This document shows positions 7,483 through 17,232 of a stretch of 64,000 nucleotides of DNA, piece after piece. The notes under the pieces were generated by a model. The model was given only the letters and a program-made list of their open reading frames with translations. It was not told the DNA's origin and searched no databases. Origin of the DNA: Eggerthellales bacterium (GTDB taxonomy: Bacteria > Actinomycetota > Coriobacteriia > Coriobacteriales > Eggerthellaceae); contig JAQXVU010000085.1 in the NCBI GenBank assembly GCA_029225085.1, positions 1 through 64,000 on the forward strand, in the 5' to 3' direction. Within the stretch, counting starts at the first letter, position 1. Every line of letters begins with the position of its first letter. The position numbers were made by a program, and so were the translations under genes.

Positions 7483-9912
7483 CTATATCTCCTCGAAGAT
7501 TATCTCATTACCAAAACTGGAAGAGAGGAGATTCTGAATATCCTGCAAGCTCTCCTCCTCAGCGGGGGCTCCACCAGGTGCGGAAACGGGCGCAGCGGAA
7601 ACGGTGGAAGGAGCCGCGGGTGCCGCTGGCGTAGCGGGAGCCGTTGGAGCAACGGGCGCTGGCGCCGTTGGGGCGGCGGGCTGGGAGGGCGCGACAGCAG
7701 GCCGAGTTGGCGCTGCAGGTACGGGCTCATAAGCATCGTAGTCGTCATAGCTGCCTGCACCCATGGAATCATAGGCATCGAGCGGAACCTCGTCGTAGTC
7801 GTCGTAAGGGCTTGGAGCCACAGGACGAGGCGCAGGCGCGCGAAGCACCACGTCATCAGCGGGAGCAGGCGCGGGCGCAACTGGCGCCGCGGAAGCCGCG
7901 GGCTGAGACGCCGGGCTTGAAGGACGCAGAGTGGGCACCACCGGAGTTGGGGTCGCAGGCTGGGGTGCGGAAGCTGGTGCCACAGGCTGGGGTGCGGGAG
8001 TTGGTGCCACGGGAGCAGGGGCCGCCGTCACCTTGGGAGCAGCAGGGGTTACGGGAGCGGGAGCCGCAACGTTAGGCACCGGAACTGCCACCGAAGGGGC
8101 GGCAGAGGAGCCATCCATAACGCACTGCACGGGAATAGGCGCATTGAAAACGCGCTGTACGCAACCAGCCAGAGCTTCCTGCACATCGGGCTTGCGGACG
8201 GCGTCGAAGGCGAAGGTACTGCCGATAGGGTAAGTCACCACAATCTGGTCGCCGCCAGCAGATGCCGTCACCACCGTATTCAGGAAGAAGACGCCGTAAG
8301 CCGCCTTCTCTTTCTTCATGAGAGCGATCACCTGCTGCCAGGCGCGCTGCAGAGATGCAGGGTTGCGTAGATCGACCGCGGCGCCACCAACCTGGGGCTG
8401 AGCTGCAGCGGGTGCCGCAGGAGCGGAGGCGGGAGCCGCTGGGGCAGGCGCTGCCGCTGCGGGAGTTGGAGCCGCTGGGGCAGGGGCCGGCGCTGCAGGA
8501 GCCGGAGCTGGTGCTGCCGGGCGAGGTGCAGGGGCCGAAACGGGCTTGGGAATCGGAGGCACAACCGGTGCCGCAGGAGCTGGAGCCGGTGCTGTCGGAC
8601 GAGGTGCAGGCTGAGGCGCCCTCGCAGGTGCCGCAGGCGCAACAGGTGCAGAGGCCGCGGGAACCGAAGCGGCTGCACCGGACGGAACAGGCGCAGGAGC
8701 GGGAGCAGGAGCCGCGCTGGCAACAGCACCAGTTGCCACACCCTGCTCGGCAGCGTACAGCTGCTTGCCGGCAAGGGCCTTTTCCAACGTGGCAACGCGC
8801 TCAGCAAGCGCCTCGAGAGTGATATCGCTATCAGGTCGAATCATGCGCGTCAGAGCAATCTCGAAGCTCAGACGAGGATTGTTCGAGAATCGCAGCTCCT
8901 TCTGCAGCTCTCCCAGAATCCCCATGAGCCTGCTCAGGCGATCGACGGAGAAGAGAGGCAGCTCGAGCTCGCAGCGCTTGCGCTCCTCAGCGGCCAATTC
9001 CACCGGAGCATCCTCCCCCACCACGGCGAGCACATACAGATCACGCACGTGGTTCGTGAGGTCACGAGTGAATTGCGCCAGGTCAGCGCCGGAATCTACG
9101 TAGTCGGACACCCAGGAGAAGCACTCCTTGGCATCGCGACGGCCAATGGCCTCAACCACGCGGGCCATATCGCCGGCATCAAGCGAACCAAGCAGGCTCT
9201 CGGCGCTGGCCAAGGACACCGTGCCCTCGCCGAACACCATGAGCTGCTCGAGGGTGGTCAGAGCGTTTCGCATGCCGCCATCAGAGCGAGCGGCGATAAG
9301 GTCGAGGGCCTCAGGTTCAAAAGTCACGTCTTCTTCCACACAGATAGCGCCAAGACGGGCCACAATCTCATCGTTAGAGATACGGTGGAAGTCGAAGCGC
9401 TGGCAGCGAGAGTGAATGGTAGCAGGCACCTTCTGAGGATCGGTGGTGCACAGGATGAATACCACGTGAGATGGTGGCTCCTCGAGGGTCTTCAGCAATG
9501 CGTTGAAGGCCGCAGTGGAAAGCATGTGAACCTCGTCGATGATGTACACCTTCGAACGGCCCCTGGTAGGAGCGAAGTTCACGCGACCGATGATCTCCTC
9601 GCGAACGTTCTCGACGCCGGTGCGACTTGCCGCATCGAGCTCATAGACGTCGGGGTGAGCACCCTCGGCGATGAGCTGGCACTCGGCGCAGGTTCCGTCA
9701 GGGTCGGGCGTAGGGCCGTTCTCGCAGAGCAGGGCCTTAGCCATGAGGCGCGCCGTGGTGGTCTTGCCCGTACCGCGAGGACCGCAGAACAGGTACGCAT
9801 GACTCACCTTGTCCTGGGCGATGGCATTGCGCAGGGTACGCTCGATGGCGTCCTGACCCACCACCTCGGCAAAGGTCTGAGGACGGTACTTGCGATACAA
9901 GGATGCAGTCAT
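7483..9912 (-). CDS. dnaX: DNA polymerase III subunits gamma and tau
   Basis: An 809-residue clamp-loader ATPase. Walker A is GPRGTGKTTTARLM (about residues 44-57), followed by a zinc module including CAEC, the DEVHMLS Walker B and SRCQRFDF sensor. After the collar (to about 370) comes a very long Ala/Pro-rich linker (about 390-520 and 620-790) flanking a small folded domain near 525-620. Such low-complexity tau tails are common in Actinomycetota. I see no obvious slippery heptamer for a gamma frameshift. TAGGAG lies upstream of the start. Confidence 0.95.
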   Translation of the reverse strand: MTASLYRKYRPQTFAEVVGQDAIERTLRNAIAQDKVSHAYLFCGPRGTGKTTTARLMAKALLCENGPTPDPDGTCAECQLIAEGAHPDVYELDAASRTGVENVREEIIGRVNFAPTRGRSKVYIIDEVHMLSTAAFNALLKTLEEPPSHVVFILCTTDPQKVPATIHSRCQRFDFHRISNDEIVARLGAICVEEDVTFEPEALDLIAARSDGGMRNALTTLEQLMVFGEGTVSLASAESLLGSLDAGDMARVVEAIGRRDAKECFSWVSDYVDSGADLAQFTRDLTNHVRDLYVLAVVGEDAPVELAAEERKRCELELPLFSVDRLSRLMGILGELQKELRFSNNPRLSFEIALTRMIRPDSDITLEALAERVATLEKALAGKQLYAAEQGVATGAVASAAPAPAPAPVPSGAAASVPAASAPVAPAAPARAPQPAPRPTAPAPAPAAPVVPPIPKPVSAPAPRPAAPAPAPAAPAPAPAAPTPAAAAPAPAAPASAPAAPAAAQPQVGGAAVDLRNPASLQRAWQQVIALMKKEKAAYGVFFLNTVVTASAGGDQIVVTYPIGSTFAFDAVRKPDVQEALAGCVQRVFNAPIPVQCVMDGSSAAPSVAVPVPNVAAPAPVTPAAPKVTAAPAPVAPTPAPQPVAPASAPQPATPTPVVPTLRPSSPASQPAASAAPVAPAPAPADDVVLRAPAPRPVAPSPYDDYDEVPLDAYDSMGAGSYDDYDAYEPVPAAPTRPAVAPSQPAAPTAPAPVAPTAPATPAAPAAPSTVSAAPVSAPGGAPAEEESLQDIQNLLSSSFGNEIIFEEI

Positions 9913-9921
9913 AGGAAACTC

Positions 9922-10584
9922 CTACTCCGACTTATTCTTTCGTGCGGAAAGGGCGCCCTTAACCGCACCGATAACAGCAGGGGCCACGGAAACCGCAACG
10001 ATTCCCAGGACAATCACCTCGAAGTGGTCCTGCACGAAGGGAACCCCACCAAAGAAGTATCCCACGAGTACGAACAAACTCACCCAAGATACGCCGCCAA
10101 TAACGTTGAAAAGGGTGAACTTGCCGAAGTTCATGTGACCCGTACCGGCGATGAAGGGGGCGAAGGTACGGAAGAAGGGCATGAAGCGGGTGATGACGAT
10201 GGTCAGACCACCGTACTTATCGAAGAAGTAGTCGAGCTTCGCCATACGCTCGGGAGTCAGGGCCTTCACCTTGCCCGAGTCGATGATGCGCTTGCCGAAG
10301 AAGCGGGCTATCCAGTAGTTAGAGGTGTTGCCCAAGATGGCCGCCGCATAGAACACCAGCAGCGTGGCGATGAGGTTCAGACCGCCGCCATCAGCGGAGA
10401 AGACGCCGGATGCGAAGAGCAGGGAGTCACCGGGCAGGAAGGGGAACACCACCACGCCGGTCTCGATGAACACCACCAGGAACAGCGGGGAATACACCAT
10501 GACAGGGCCCAAGGCCACGATCCAGGCGGCGAGAAACGTGCGAGGGTCATGCAGGAAGCTAATGATGAAATTGATGAATTCCAT
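9922..10584 (-). CDS. DedA-family membrane protein
   Basis: A 220-residue multi-pass protein with the DedA/SNARE-associated motifs FVIETGVVVFPFLPGDS-like and ITRFMPFFRTFAPFIAGTGHM. DedA proteins are putative lipid-carrier or small-molecule transporters in the inner membrane. I place the start at the ATG at 10584 (MEFINFIIS). A longer frame from a TTG at 10635 would begin inside the SRP RNA 3' end and its T-rich tail, so it is unlikely. The gene is transcribed away from the SRP RNA toward dnaX. Confidence 0.85.
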   Translation of the reverse strand: MEFINFIISFLHDPRTFLAAWIVALGPVMVYSPLFLVVFIETGVVVFPFLPGDSLLFASGVFSADGGGLNLIATLLVFYAAAILGNTSNYWIARFFGKRIIDSGKVKALTPERMAKLDYFFDKYGGLTIVITRFMPFFRTFAPFIAGTGHMNFGKFTLFNVIGGVSWVSLFVLVGYFFGGVPFVQDHFEVIVLGIVAVSVAPAVIGAVKGALSARKNKSE

Positions 10585-10630
10585 ATGACCGAAAGAAACC
10601 TTCCCAAGAAACAAAAAAGTATCCCGAATA

Positions 10631-10713
10631 GGCAAGGGCGCTCGTCAGCGGTCCCTTATGGCTGCTTCCTCCCGGACCTGACCAGGTTCGGAACATGTCG
10701 CCGCCCATGCCCA
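10631..10713 (-). ncRNA. ffs: Signal recognition particle RNA (4.5S-type, small bacterial)
   Basis: On the minus strand the conserved apical domain GGTCAGGTCCGGGAGGAAGC is present (about 10660-10684). It is flanked by arms that pair at the ends: GGGCATGGGCG on the 5' side (from about 10712) with CGCCCTTGCC on the 3' side (to about 10631). A run of six T residues follows at about 10613-10618. The RNA binds Ffh and guides membrane protein targeting. The ends are approximate. Confidence 0.88.
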
Positions 10714-10972
10714 TTCGAGATACTCGAAATACAACGGGTGAAAGTATACCCCATACCAGGGCCGCTGTCGCATTTAGGGAGAAATTGAGTCATGATTCCA
10801 CAGTTTTTCTACCGCCTGCATAGGCACCTTCCACATCAGGTATATTCAGACTACGCAGTTCAGCCTGGCAATGCGACTGACCCCGGACGGCACGATGCGG
10901 ATTGGCTTTCGTTTCGCACGAGAACCCCCAGGGCACAGGCGTTGCGAGGCATTCACCACGAAAGGGGTTTAC

Positions 10973-12346
10973 ATGGGCCTCATCAAAGCGCTGACCGGTG
11001 CAGCAGGAAGCGTTCTGGCAGATCAGTGGAAGGAGTTCTTCTACTGCGACGCCATAGACAAGGACGTCCTGGTCGTTAAGGGCCAGAAGCGCATCAGCGA
11101 TCGCAGCTCGAACACCAAGGGAAGCGACAACATCATCACCAACGGTTCCGGCATCGCCGTGGCCGACGGACAGGCCATGATCATCGTCGACAACGGCAAG
11201 ATTGTGGAATTCTCTGCAGAGCCTGGCCAATACACCTACGACACCTCTACCGAGCCCACCATCTTCACCGGCGATCTGGGTCAGGGCATCCTCGATTCCT
11301 TCGCACGAGTTGGCTACCGTTTCACGTACGGTGCTGATACCGGCCATGACCAGCGCGTGTATTACTTCAACCTGAAGGAGATCATGGGGAACAAGTACGG
11401 CACCGCCACCCCCATCCCCTTCCGCGTGGTAGACGCCAACATCGGCCTGGACATCGACATCAGCGTTCGCTGCAACGGTGAGTACTCCTACAAGATCGTC
11501 GACCCCATCATGTTCTACACCAACGTCTGCGGTAACGTGAGCAGCCCCTATAAGCGCTCGGAGATCGATTCCCAGCTGAAGGCCGAGCTCCTCACCGCCC
11601 TGCAGCCTGCCTTTGGCAAGATCAGCGCCATGGGCATTCGTTACAGTGCCATACCCAACCACACCACCGAAGTTGCCGACGCCCTGAACGAGGTTCTTTC
11701 TGAGAAGTGGACACAGCTCCGCGGCATTAAGGTGGTCAGCTTCGGCGTGAACACCATCGCAGCCTCCGAGGAGGACGAGCAGCTCATTAAGGACATGCAG
11801 AAGGCTGGCGCCCTGCGCGACCCCAATATGCGTGTTGCTGTCACCACTGCCGCTTCCGCCGACGCCATGCGCGCCGCCGCCGCAAACGAGGCTGGCGCCA
11901 TGAATGGTTTCGTGGGCATGGGCATGGCTGGCTTCGCCGGCAACCAGTTCGCCAACGTAGGCGCTCAGGTTCCCCAGGGCGAATTCCCCCAGTATCCCAA
12001 TCAGTATCCTGTGGCTGAAGGCGGCGGCTTCACCCAGCCCGCTCCTGCAGCCAGTGCCGCTGCTGCTCCCTCTGGCAGCTGGACATGCTCCTGCGGCAAG
12101 GAGAACACCGGCAAGTTCTGCCCCGAGTGCGGATCGCCTAAGCCCCAGGCTCCCGAGGGTTGGGTCTGCTCCTGCGGTTCGGTGAACCAGGGCAAGTTCT
12201 GCCCTGAGTGCGGTGCCCCCAAACCCGCTGGCGCTCCGCTGTATCGCTGCGACAAGTGCGGTTGGCAGCCTGAGGATCCCACCAATCCTCCTAAGTTCTG
12301 CCCCGAGTGCGGCGACCCCTTCAACGACGCGGACATCCAGAGCTAA
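10973..12346 (+). CDS. SPFH-domain protein with C-terminal zinc ribbons (YdjI-like)
   Basis: A 457-residue protein. The N-terminal SPFH-like region (about 20-300) contains TPIPFRVVDANIGLDIDISV, similar to the B. subtilis YdjI type, which is known to act in membrane-stress complexes. A glycine/alanine-rich linker follows (about 325-375), then three Cys modules: CSCGKENTGKFCPECG, CSCGSVNQGKFCPECG and CDKCGW...FCPECGDPF. The start is the ATG at 10973, because AAAGGGG lies 5 nt upstream; the longer frame from 10871 lacks such a site. It stands alone on the plus strand. A cytosolic membrane-scaffold role is inferred from the family. Confidence 0.85.
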   Translation: MGLIKALTGAAGSVLADQWKEFFYCDAIDKDVLVVKGQKRISDRSSNTKGSDNIITNGSGIAVADGQAMIIVDNGKIVEFSAEPGQYTYDTSTEPTIFTGDLGQGILDSFARVGYRFTYGADTGHDQRVYYFNLKEIMGNKYGTATPIPFRVVDANIGLDIDISVRCNGEYSYKIVDPIMFYTNVCGNVSSPYKRSEIDSQLKAELLTALQPAFGKISAMGIRYSAIPNHTTEVADALNEVLSEKWTQLRGIKVVSFGVNTIAASEEDEQLIKDMQKAGALRDPNMRVAVTTAASADAMRAAAANEAGAMNGFVGMGMAGFAGNQFANVGAQVPQGEFPQYPNQYPVAEGGGFTQPAPAASAAAAPSGSWTCSCGKENTGKFCPECGSPKPQAPEGWVCSCGSVNQGKFCPECGAPKPAGAPLYRCDKCGWQPEDPTNPPKFCPECGDPFNDADIQS

Positions 12347-12351
12347 TTGAG

Positions 12352-12376
12352 CGGGCCCGCTTCGTGCGGGTCCGGT
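12352..12376 (+). terminator. Hairpin directly after the SPFH gene
   Basis: CGGGCCCGC pairs with GCGGGTCCG around a TTCG-containing loop immediately downstream of the stop. No clear T-tract follows, so it may act with the next hairpin. Confidence 0.5.
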
Positions 12377-12624
12377 GTCGGCCAAGCGGTGCCGGCTGGG
12401 CGAAACTGGCCCCCTATGGCGCGTATCGGCGTTACTGGATTACGGATGGCGCGGACCGCCCTTATTGATGAGTGATGGGCCGGATCGGGCCCCGATTGGC
12501 AAGCAGGGCCCTTATTGGCAGAGCGAGGTCCGCGCCCGCTATCTTCTGAAGGGCTCTTACTAGTGCTCGGCGTATCTGCTCGGGCAGATACGCCGCACTT
12601 TCATACAGAATGGGTATTTACTCG
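12377..12624. other. GC-rich spacer with a second hairpin
   Basis: No convincing ORF. Short repeats of the form GGGCCCTTATTGGC and GACCGCCCTTATTGATG occur. A perfect 12-bp hairpin lies at 12568-12595 (arm CGGCGTATCTGC, loop TCGG) and is followed by CACTTTC; it could be the real terminator of the SPFH gene. Confidence 0.6.
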
Positions 12625-13665
12625 CACCCCGTCTCGCATGGCGAGGCGGGGTGCTGCCATTCTGCTAATCCATTAAGCGGGTTAGTTGCCAGATGCCCCC
12701 GATTTCCCCCGATCGGGAATCCAATAGGCGGGTTGCGAGCCAGGGCCCTGCCATTAAGGCATGAGCGAGCCATCCTCGGTCGGGTCTTTGCCCGTCGCTC
12801 TTGGGGTGCCATCAGAGCGGGCTGGCGAGAAACGGACTATGTGCCAATCAGAGGGCCGGAAAGGGCAGCATTCTGGCTGGGAACCGAACATATGCGCACT
12901 TCTGGCCCCTCGACCCGGTCCGCCCTCCCTCGCCGAGCCCTCTCGACGCCCGTCGCATCCCCCGTTTCGCCCGTTCCGCCTGAAAGCGGGGCGCAATTCC
13001 GGTTCGAGGCGATGAGGGCCCGCCCCATGCCCGCTTCGAAGTGCGCATATGGTTCGTTCGTCGCCAATTCGCCCCCGAAACGGGGGGCAGGATTGGCACA
13101 TAGTCGATTTCCATCCGGGAAGTGGCATATGTTCCGTTCCCGGCCATCTGAGAAGATCGCCCAGCCCTCGATCGGGGAGGGCTGGCGACTTTCCCCATAT
13201 ATGACCTCCGGGATCCTGGCCTCGCGAGGTTTTGGGCGGATTCCCCGGTAAATGACCTGCGGCAAGGGGCCCCTTTCGACGCTCGGCGAAGAACGGGCCC
13301 CGCCAATGCCCGTTCGAGGCGGAAACGGGGCGCGACTTCAGCGAAAGCGCGTCGCCGACCATGCTCCACCCCTCCCGGACGAGGTCGCCCGAGGCATCCA
13401 TGGGTCATTTACCGGGGAATCCGGCAGAGGAGCCCGATTCAGCGCGATCGGGAGGTCATTTACCGGGAAAGTCGCCCTGGGCAGATGCGGGGGGAGCACT
13501 TCGCCACCGCCCTGGCAGGCGCCGGGAGCCCTCAGCGGGCGAGCGCATGAGAGCTTTTCGGCGGGTCTCCGCGCAGGCAACGCGGTCAGGGCGTCGGAGG
13601 ACCGATCCTGGCCTTCGCAGAGCGAAGCAGGTGCGGCCAGGACTCCGTTCCCCCGACGGCCCCGG
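12625..13665. repeat. Intergenic repeat element A, homologous to element B at 60.9 kb
   Basis: About 1,040 bp without a convincing gene, colinear with 60911-61612. The left tip is a hairpin built on GCACCCCG and CGGGGTGC; the right end is near TTCCCCCGAC. A motif resembling CGAACATATGCGCACTTC or CGGACTATGTGCCAATC occurs five times: plus strand at 12833 and 12885, minus strand at 13038, 13091 and 13119. A second motif, GGTCATTTACCGGG-like, occurs at about 13192 and 13243 (minus) and 13402 and 13452 (plus). Open frames exist on both strands, but the conservation follows the repeats rather than one frame. Confidence 0.8.
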
Positions 13666-13769
13666 CGGGTGACGGCTTCGCGCGAAACTTGGCACTTCGA
13701 GCGGACGACGGCTTCGCGCGAGCTCCAGTGCCCCAGCGCCGCCTTCCACAAAAGAGCGCAGATTCGCTG
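13666..13769. other. Spacer between element A and folC
   Basis: Two copies of GACGGCTTCGCGCGA (about 13671 and 13708) with partly similar flanks. No gene seen. Confidence 0.5.
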
Positions 13770-15077
13770 CTACAGGCCCATGTTCGCGATAGATTCCTTA
13801 ATCTCGCCGATGCTGTACAGGCTGCCAAAGGCCACGATAAGTCCAGACTTGCCCGCCATCTGCATAGCCACTCGCAAACCCTCGTCAATGCTTCCGGCCA
13901 TGTAGGGATCCATCAGGTCGTAGCCCAGGTGATCCATCTGCAGCTCTCGCAGCTCCTTGGCAAGTTCAACCACAGGAAGAGCGCGAGGATTAGGAGGCTG
14001 CACGCACACCAAGTTGCGCACCATGCCCGACTGCAGCACGGCGTTCAGCATCTCGTGATAATCCTTGTCAGCAAGAACGCCGATAACGAACACCGGCATC
14101 TGACCAGGGAATACGCGATAAATAGATTCCATCAGGGACTCAGCGCCCTGAGGATTATGGGCACCGTCTACCACCACCGTGGGCTTCTTGCACAGCACCT
14201 CGAAGCGACCAGGCCACGTTGCGTTGGCAACGCCCGCCCGCATATGCTCCTCGGTGATCTCCCATCCGCGGCCCACAAGCACCCGCGCAGTTTGCAGAGC
14301 GAGAGCGGCGTTGTGGGGCTGATAACTTCCCAACAGCGTTGTGCGCAGACCCTTCAGGTCCTTCCAGCTGAAGGACACGTAATCCGTGAACACCGTCAGC
14401 TCGTCGGCAATGTCCTCGCGGCGAGTGAACTGCAAGCTGCAGCCCTTCTCCTTGGCAACCGCCGTGATGACCTCGGCGGCCTCAGGCTCCTGAAATGCGG
14501 AGATGACAGGGCTTCCCTCCTTGATGATGCCCGCCTTCTCCCCTGCGATCTGAGCGATGGTGTCACCCAAGATCTCGCAGTGATCAAGCGCGATGGGGGC
14601 GATGACGCAAGCCTCGGGAGCGGGAATCACATTGGTGGAATCGAGGCGTCCGCCCATGCCAACTTCCATAATGCAGATATCGCAGGCAACGGAAGCGAAG
14701 TGCACCAACGCCACCGCGGTCATGAGCTCGAACTCCGTGGGGTGGTCGCTCATAGCGTCTGCGGCTTCTTTCACCGTGAGGGTGGCCTGGCGCAGTTCGT
14801 CGTCAGAAATGTTCTCGCCGTTCACACGGATGCGCTCGTTGAACTCCTGAATGTAGGGGCTGGTGAACAGACCGGTCTTGTAGCCCGCCTCTTTCAGTAT
14901 GGAAGACAGATATGCGCAGGTAGAGCCCTTACCGTTGGTGCCAGCCACATGCACGAACTTCAACTTCTCCTGAGGATTTCCCAGTCGCTGCATGAGCTCA
15001 CGGATGCGATCCATCCCCAAGCGGGACTCCTGCCAATGAGGGGTGTTTATATACTCGACGGCGTTGAACTCAGGCAT
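13770..15077 (-). CDS. folC: Folylpolyglutamate synthase / dihydrofolate synthase
   Basis: A 435-residue Mur-ligase-fold enzyme. The P-loop is HVAGTNGKGSTCAYL (about 43-57), with MEVGMGGRLDSTNV and VVDGAHNPQGAESL as further family signatures. It adds glutamate to folates, and possibly to dihydropteroate, in the cytosol. Its start overlaps the end of the UDG gene by 8 bp, indicating an alr-UDG-folC operon. Other folate genes (folP-folK, fhs, fchA, folD) occur elsewhere in the window. Confidence 0.93.
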   Translation of the reverse strand: MPEFNAVEYINTPHWQESRLGMDRIRELMQRLGNPQEKLKFVHVAGTNGKGSTCAYLSSILKEAGYKTGLFTSPYIQEFNERIRVNGENISDDELRQATLTVKEAADAMSDHPTEFELMTAVALVHFASVACDICIMEVGMGGRLDSTNVIPAPEACVIAPIALDHCEILGDTIAQIAGEKAGIIKEGSPVISAFQEPEAAEVITAVAKEKGCSLQFTRREDIADELTVFTDYVSFSWKDLKGLRTTLLGSYQPHNAALALQTARVLVGRGWEITEEHMRAGVANATWPGRFEVLCKKPTVVVDGAHNPQGAESLMESIYRVFPGQMPVFVIGVLADKDYHEMLNAVLQSGMVRNLVCVQPPNPRALPVVELAKELRELQMDHLGYDLMDPYMAGSIDEGLRVAMQMAGKSGLIVAFGSLYSIGEIKESIANMGL

Positions 15078-15681
15078 CCGCGTCGCTCCTTTGCTTCAGC
15101 ATTTCTCCGAGGAGGGCAAAGTCCTGTGCCAGAACCTCCCGCTTCGAACGGTCATAGATAGCAGCTGCCGGGTGGAACACAGGGAACACCATGAACCTGC
15201 CCGCAAACTGCACGGTACCCCGAAGACTGGTGATGCCCTCATCGGTCTTCAGGATGAACTTGGTGGCGAAATTGCCTAGGGTGACGATGATATTGGGGTT
15301 CACGGCCCGTACCTGGGCACGCAGGTAATCGGCGCATGCCAGTATCTCGTCGGCCTTGGGGTCGCGGTTGGAAGGAGGTCGGCATTTCAGCACGTTGGCG
15401 ATGTACACCTCATCGCGGGTGAGACCAGCGTAACCGAGCAGTTCGCTCAGGTACTTGCCCGCTGCGCCCACAAAGGGCATGCCCTGCTGGTCCTCGTTCT
15501 TTCCCGGGGCCTCGCCGATGATGAACACCTTGGCGTCAGGATTTCCGGACCCGAAGACTATCTTGGTGCGACCATCGCAGAGAGGGCACTTGCGGCATTG
15601 CTCCGTCTGGGCCCGAATCTCTTCAAGAGACAGCACATGGCGCTCCTCGCCCAGTCCTCCCAGGTCCTTTATCTTCACCAT
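15070..15681 (-). CDS. Uracil-DNA glycosylase, family 4/5-like iron-sulfur type
   Basis: A 203-residue protein. The [17 protein letters not shown] motif (family 4 GEAPG), the FHPAA motif near residue 170 and an N-terminal CRKCPLC suggest a 4Fe-4S uracil-DNA glycosylase that removes uracil from DNA. Further cysteines (LKCRPP, ACADYL) can complete the cluster. It starts 4 bp after alr, and its end overlaps folC by 8 bp. Confidence 0.9.
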   Translation of the reverse strand: MVKIKDLGGLGEERHVLSLEEIRAQTEQCRKCPLCDGRTKIVFGSGNPDAKVFIIGEAPGKNEDQQGMPFVGAAGKYLSELLGYAGLTRDEVYIANVLKCRPPSNRDPKADEILACADYLRAQVRAVNPNIIVTLGNFATKFILKTDEGITSLRGTVQFAGRFMVFPVFHPAAAIYDRSKREVLAQDFALLGEMLKQRSDADA

Positions 15682-15684
15682 GCG

Positions 15685-16950
15685 CTACACCCAGTAGCGA
15701 GGCATGCGATGGGAGAACCCGATGGCAACCTCATGCTGAATGGTGCCGCCGATCTCGGCATGCTCATCGATGGTGATCTGGTTCTCACCCTGGCGACCAA
15801 TGATGACCACCTCGTCGCCGATCTTGGGGTCGAGGCGCGGACGGTTAGCGCGCAGACGCTGGTCGACCTCGAACATGCACTGATCCATGCAGATGTTGCC
15901 CACCTGGTGACAACGCTGTCCTTCCAGAAGAACGTCAACGCGGCCCGACAGACAGCGCATGAAGCCATCGGCATAGCCCAGAGGCAAGGTGCAGATCTTC
16001 ACGCTGCCAGGGCTGCGGTAATGCATGCCGTAGCTGACGCCCTCGCTCATAGGAACGCTGCGCACGTCGGTAATGCGCGCATGCACGCTCATGGCAGGCT
16101 GCAGATCGATGGTGCCCACCGTCTGAGGGCAGGGGTGGAAGCCATACAGGGAAATGCCCAGACGCACCATGTCGAAGTGGGTGTTGGGGTAGCGCAGAAT
16201 CGCAGCGGAGTTGGCGCAATGCACGATGCCCAAGTCGAGGCCCGCCTCATGCATAGCGGTCAGCGCGTCGACGAAGTGGCGGAACTGAATCTGGAAGTCG
16301 AGGGTCTCCTCGCAATCCGACGTGGCAAAGTGCGTGAAGGTGCCCGTATGCTCGAGAGCACGATGGAAGGCGATGCGGCTCATGAAGGAGACCACCTCAT
16401 CGTAGCGCACGCCGATGCGGTTCATGCCGGTATTGATGGCCAGGTGGTAAGGGGCCTTCATACCGTGAGCGTCCGCCACTTCCGCATAGGCGATGGCGAA
16501 GTCAGGTGTGTAGACCGAAGGGGTGATGCGATACTGCAGCAGCAGGGGAATAGCCTGCAGAGGAGGCTCACCGAAGATGAGGATAGGTGCGGTAATGCCG
16601 GCCTGACGAAGCTCGATGCCCTCGTCTACCGTGGCAACGCCCAGAGTCTCAGCGCCAGAAGTCAGCGCAGCCTTGGCGCATTCCACCGCGCCGTGACCAT
16701 AGGCATCGGCCTTCACCACAGCCATGAGCTTAGTGCCGGGCTTCAGACGACGCTTCACTTCCATCACGTTGTGACGAATGGCACCCAGGTCTACCTCCAC
16801 CCAGGACCAGCGCCTATCGCGAGAGGCAATGGCCTGTAACTTCTCCGGATCGAAGGGAACCTCAGCCCCCGGCGTATCGCCGCTCTTGTAGTAGCGGAAA
16901 TCGGGCTCCATGTTCTTGAATCCCGTGAAACCGTTGGGAATGTCCTTCAC
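15685..16950 (-). CDS. alr: Alanine racemase
   Basis: A 421-residue PLP enzyme. The PLP lysine lies in [18 protein letters not shown] and the second catalytic base, a tyrosine, in [10 protein letters not shown]. It makes D-alanine for peptidoglycan. I choose the GTG at 16950, where AGAAGG lies 6 nt upstream; a longer frame from 17007 lacks such a site. An N-terminal extension of about 45 residues before the barrel ([15 protein letters not shown]) is longer than usual. Confidence 0.92.
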   Translation of the reverse strand: MKDIPNGFTGFKNMEPDFRYYKSGDTPGAEVPFDPEKLQAIASRDRRWSWVEVDLGAIRHNVMEVKRRLKPGTKLMAVVKADAYGHGAVECAKAALTSGAETLGVATVDEGIELRQAGITAPILIFGEPPLQAIPLLLQYRITPSVYTPDFAIAYAEVADAHGMKAPYHLAINTGMNRIGVRYDEVVSFMSRIAFHRALEHTGTFTHFATSDCEETLDFQIQFRHFVDALTAMHEAGLDLGIVHCANSAAILRYPNTHFDMVRLGISLYGFHPCPQTVGTIDLQPAMSVHARITDVRSVPMSEGVSYGMHYRSPGSVKICTLPLGYADGFMRCLSGRVDVLLEGQRCHQVGNICMDQCMFEVDQRLRANRPRLDPKIGDEVVIIGRQGENQITIDEHAEIGGTIQHEVAIGFSHRMPRYWV

Positions 16951-17098
16951 GCCCTGCCTTCTTTCTCGCGACGAGCAATCGCTTCCTTGCCCCGATGAGC
17001 CGCTCACGCTTACGCTGACATGTTGAGCGCCAAGCGACGCATCGGGATTCTTCCCTTAGCGCCCGCCGCAAACTCGTTAGTAGTTATCCGTAGGTCAT

Positions 17099-17232
17099 TA
17101 TAGCGCTACCGACGCGGGCCTACCGAGCCTTGCCATCTGCGGCACGCCAGCATCGTCACGATGCGTTCGTATAGCGCTACCGACGCGAGACTTCTGCCGC
17201 AAAAGCGATGCTACCGACGCGGGCCTTTTGCC
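17099..17232. repeat. Three imperfect repeats, the last containing the HAD stop codon
   Basis: The core GCTACCGACGCG occurs at 17105-17116, 17176-17187 and 17210-17221, each with similar flanks (TATAGC before, GGGCCT or GAGACT after). The last copy includes the minus-strand stop codon of the HAD gene (17211-17213). The other two lie in the gap toward alr. Confidence 0.85.

Noticed and set aside
10585-10635. N-terminal extension of the DedA protein from a TTG codon
   Set aside because: It would start inside the SRP RNA 3' end and read through the T-rich tail; the ATG at 10584 gives the normal family N-terminus.
12833-13136. CRISPR array as explanation for the spaced motifs in element A
   Set aside because: Copies are degenerate, occur in both orientations, and spacing is about 52 and 28 bp with no constant repeat length; no cas genes in the window.
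12610-13251. 213-codon plus-strand ORF in element A, with partly similar ORF in element B
   Set aside because: Overlapping ORFs of equal length occur on the minus strand, no ribosome site or known domain is seen, and the similarity between A and B follows the short inverted repeats and not a single reading frame.
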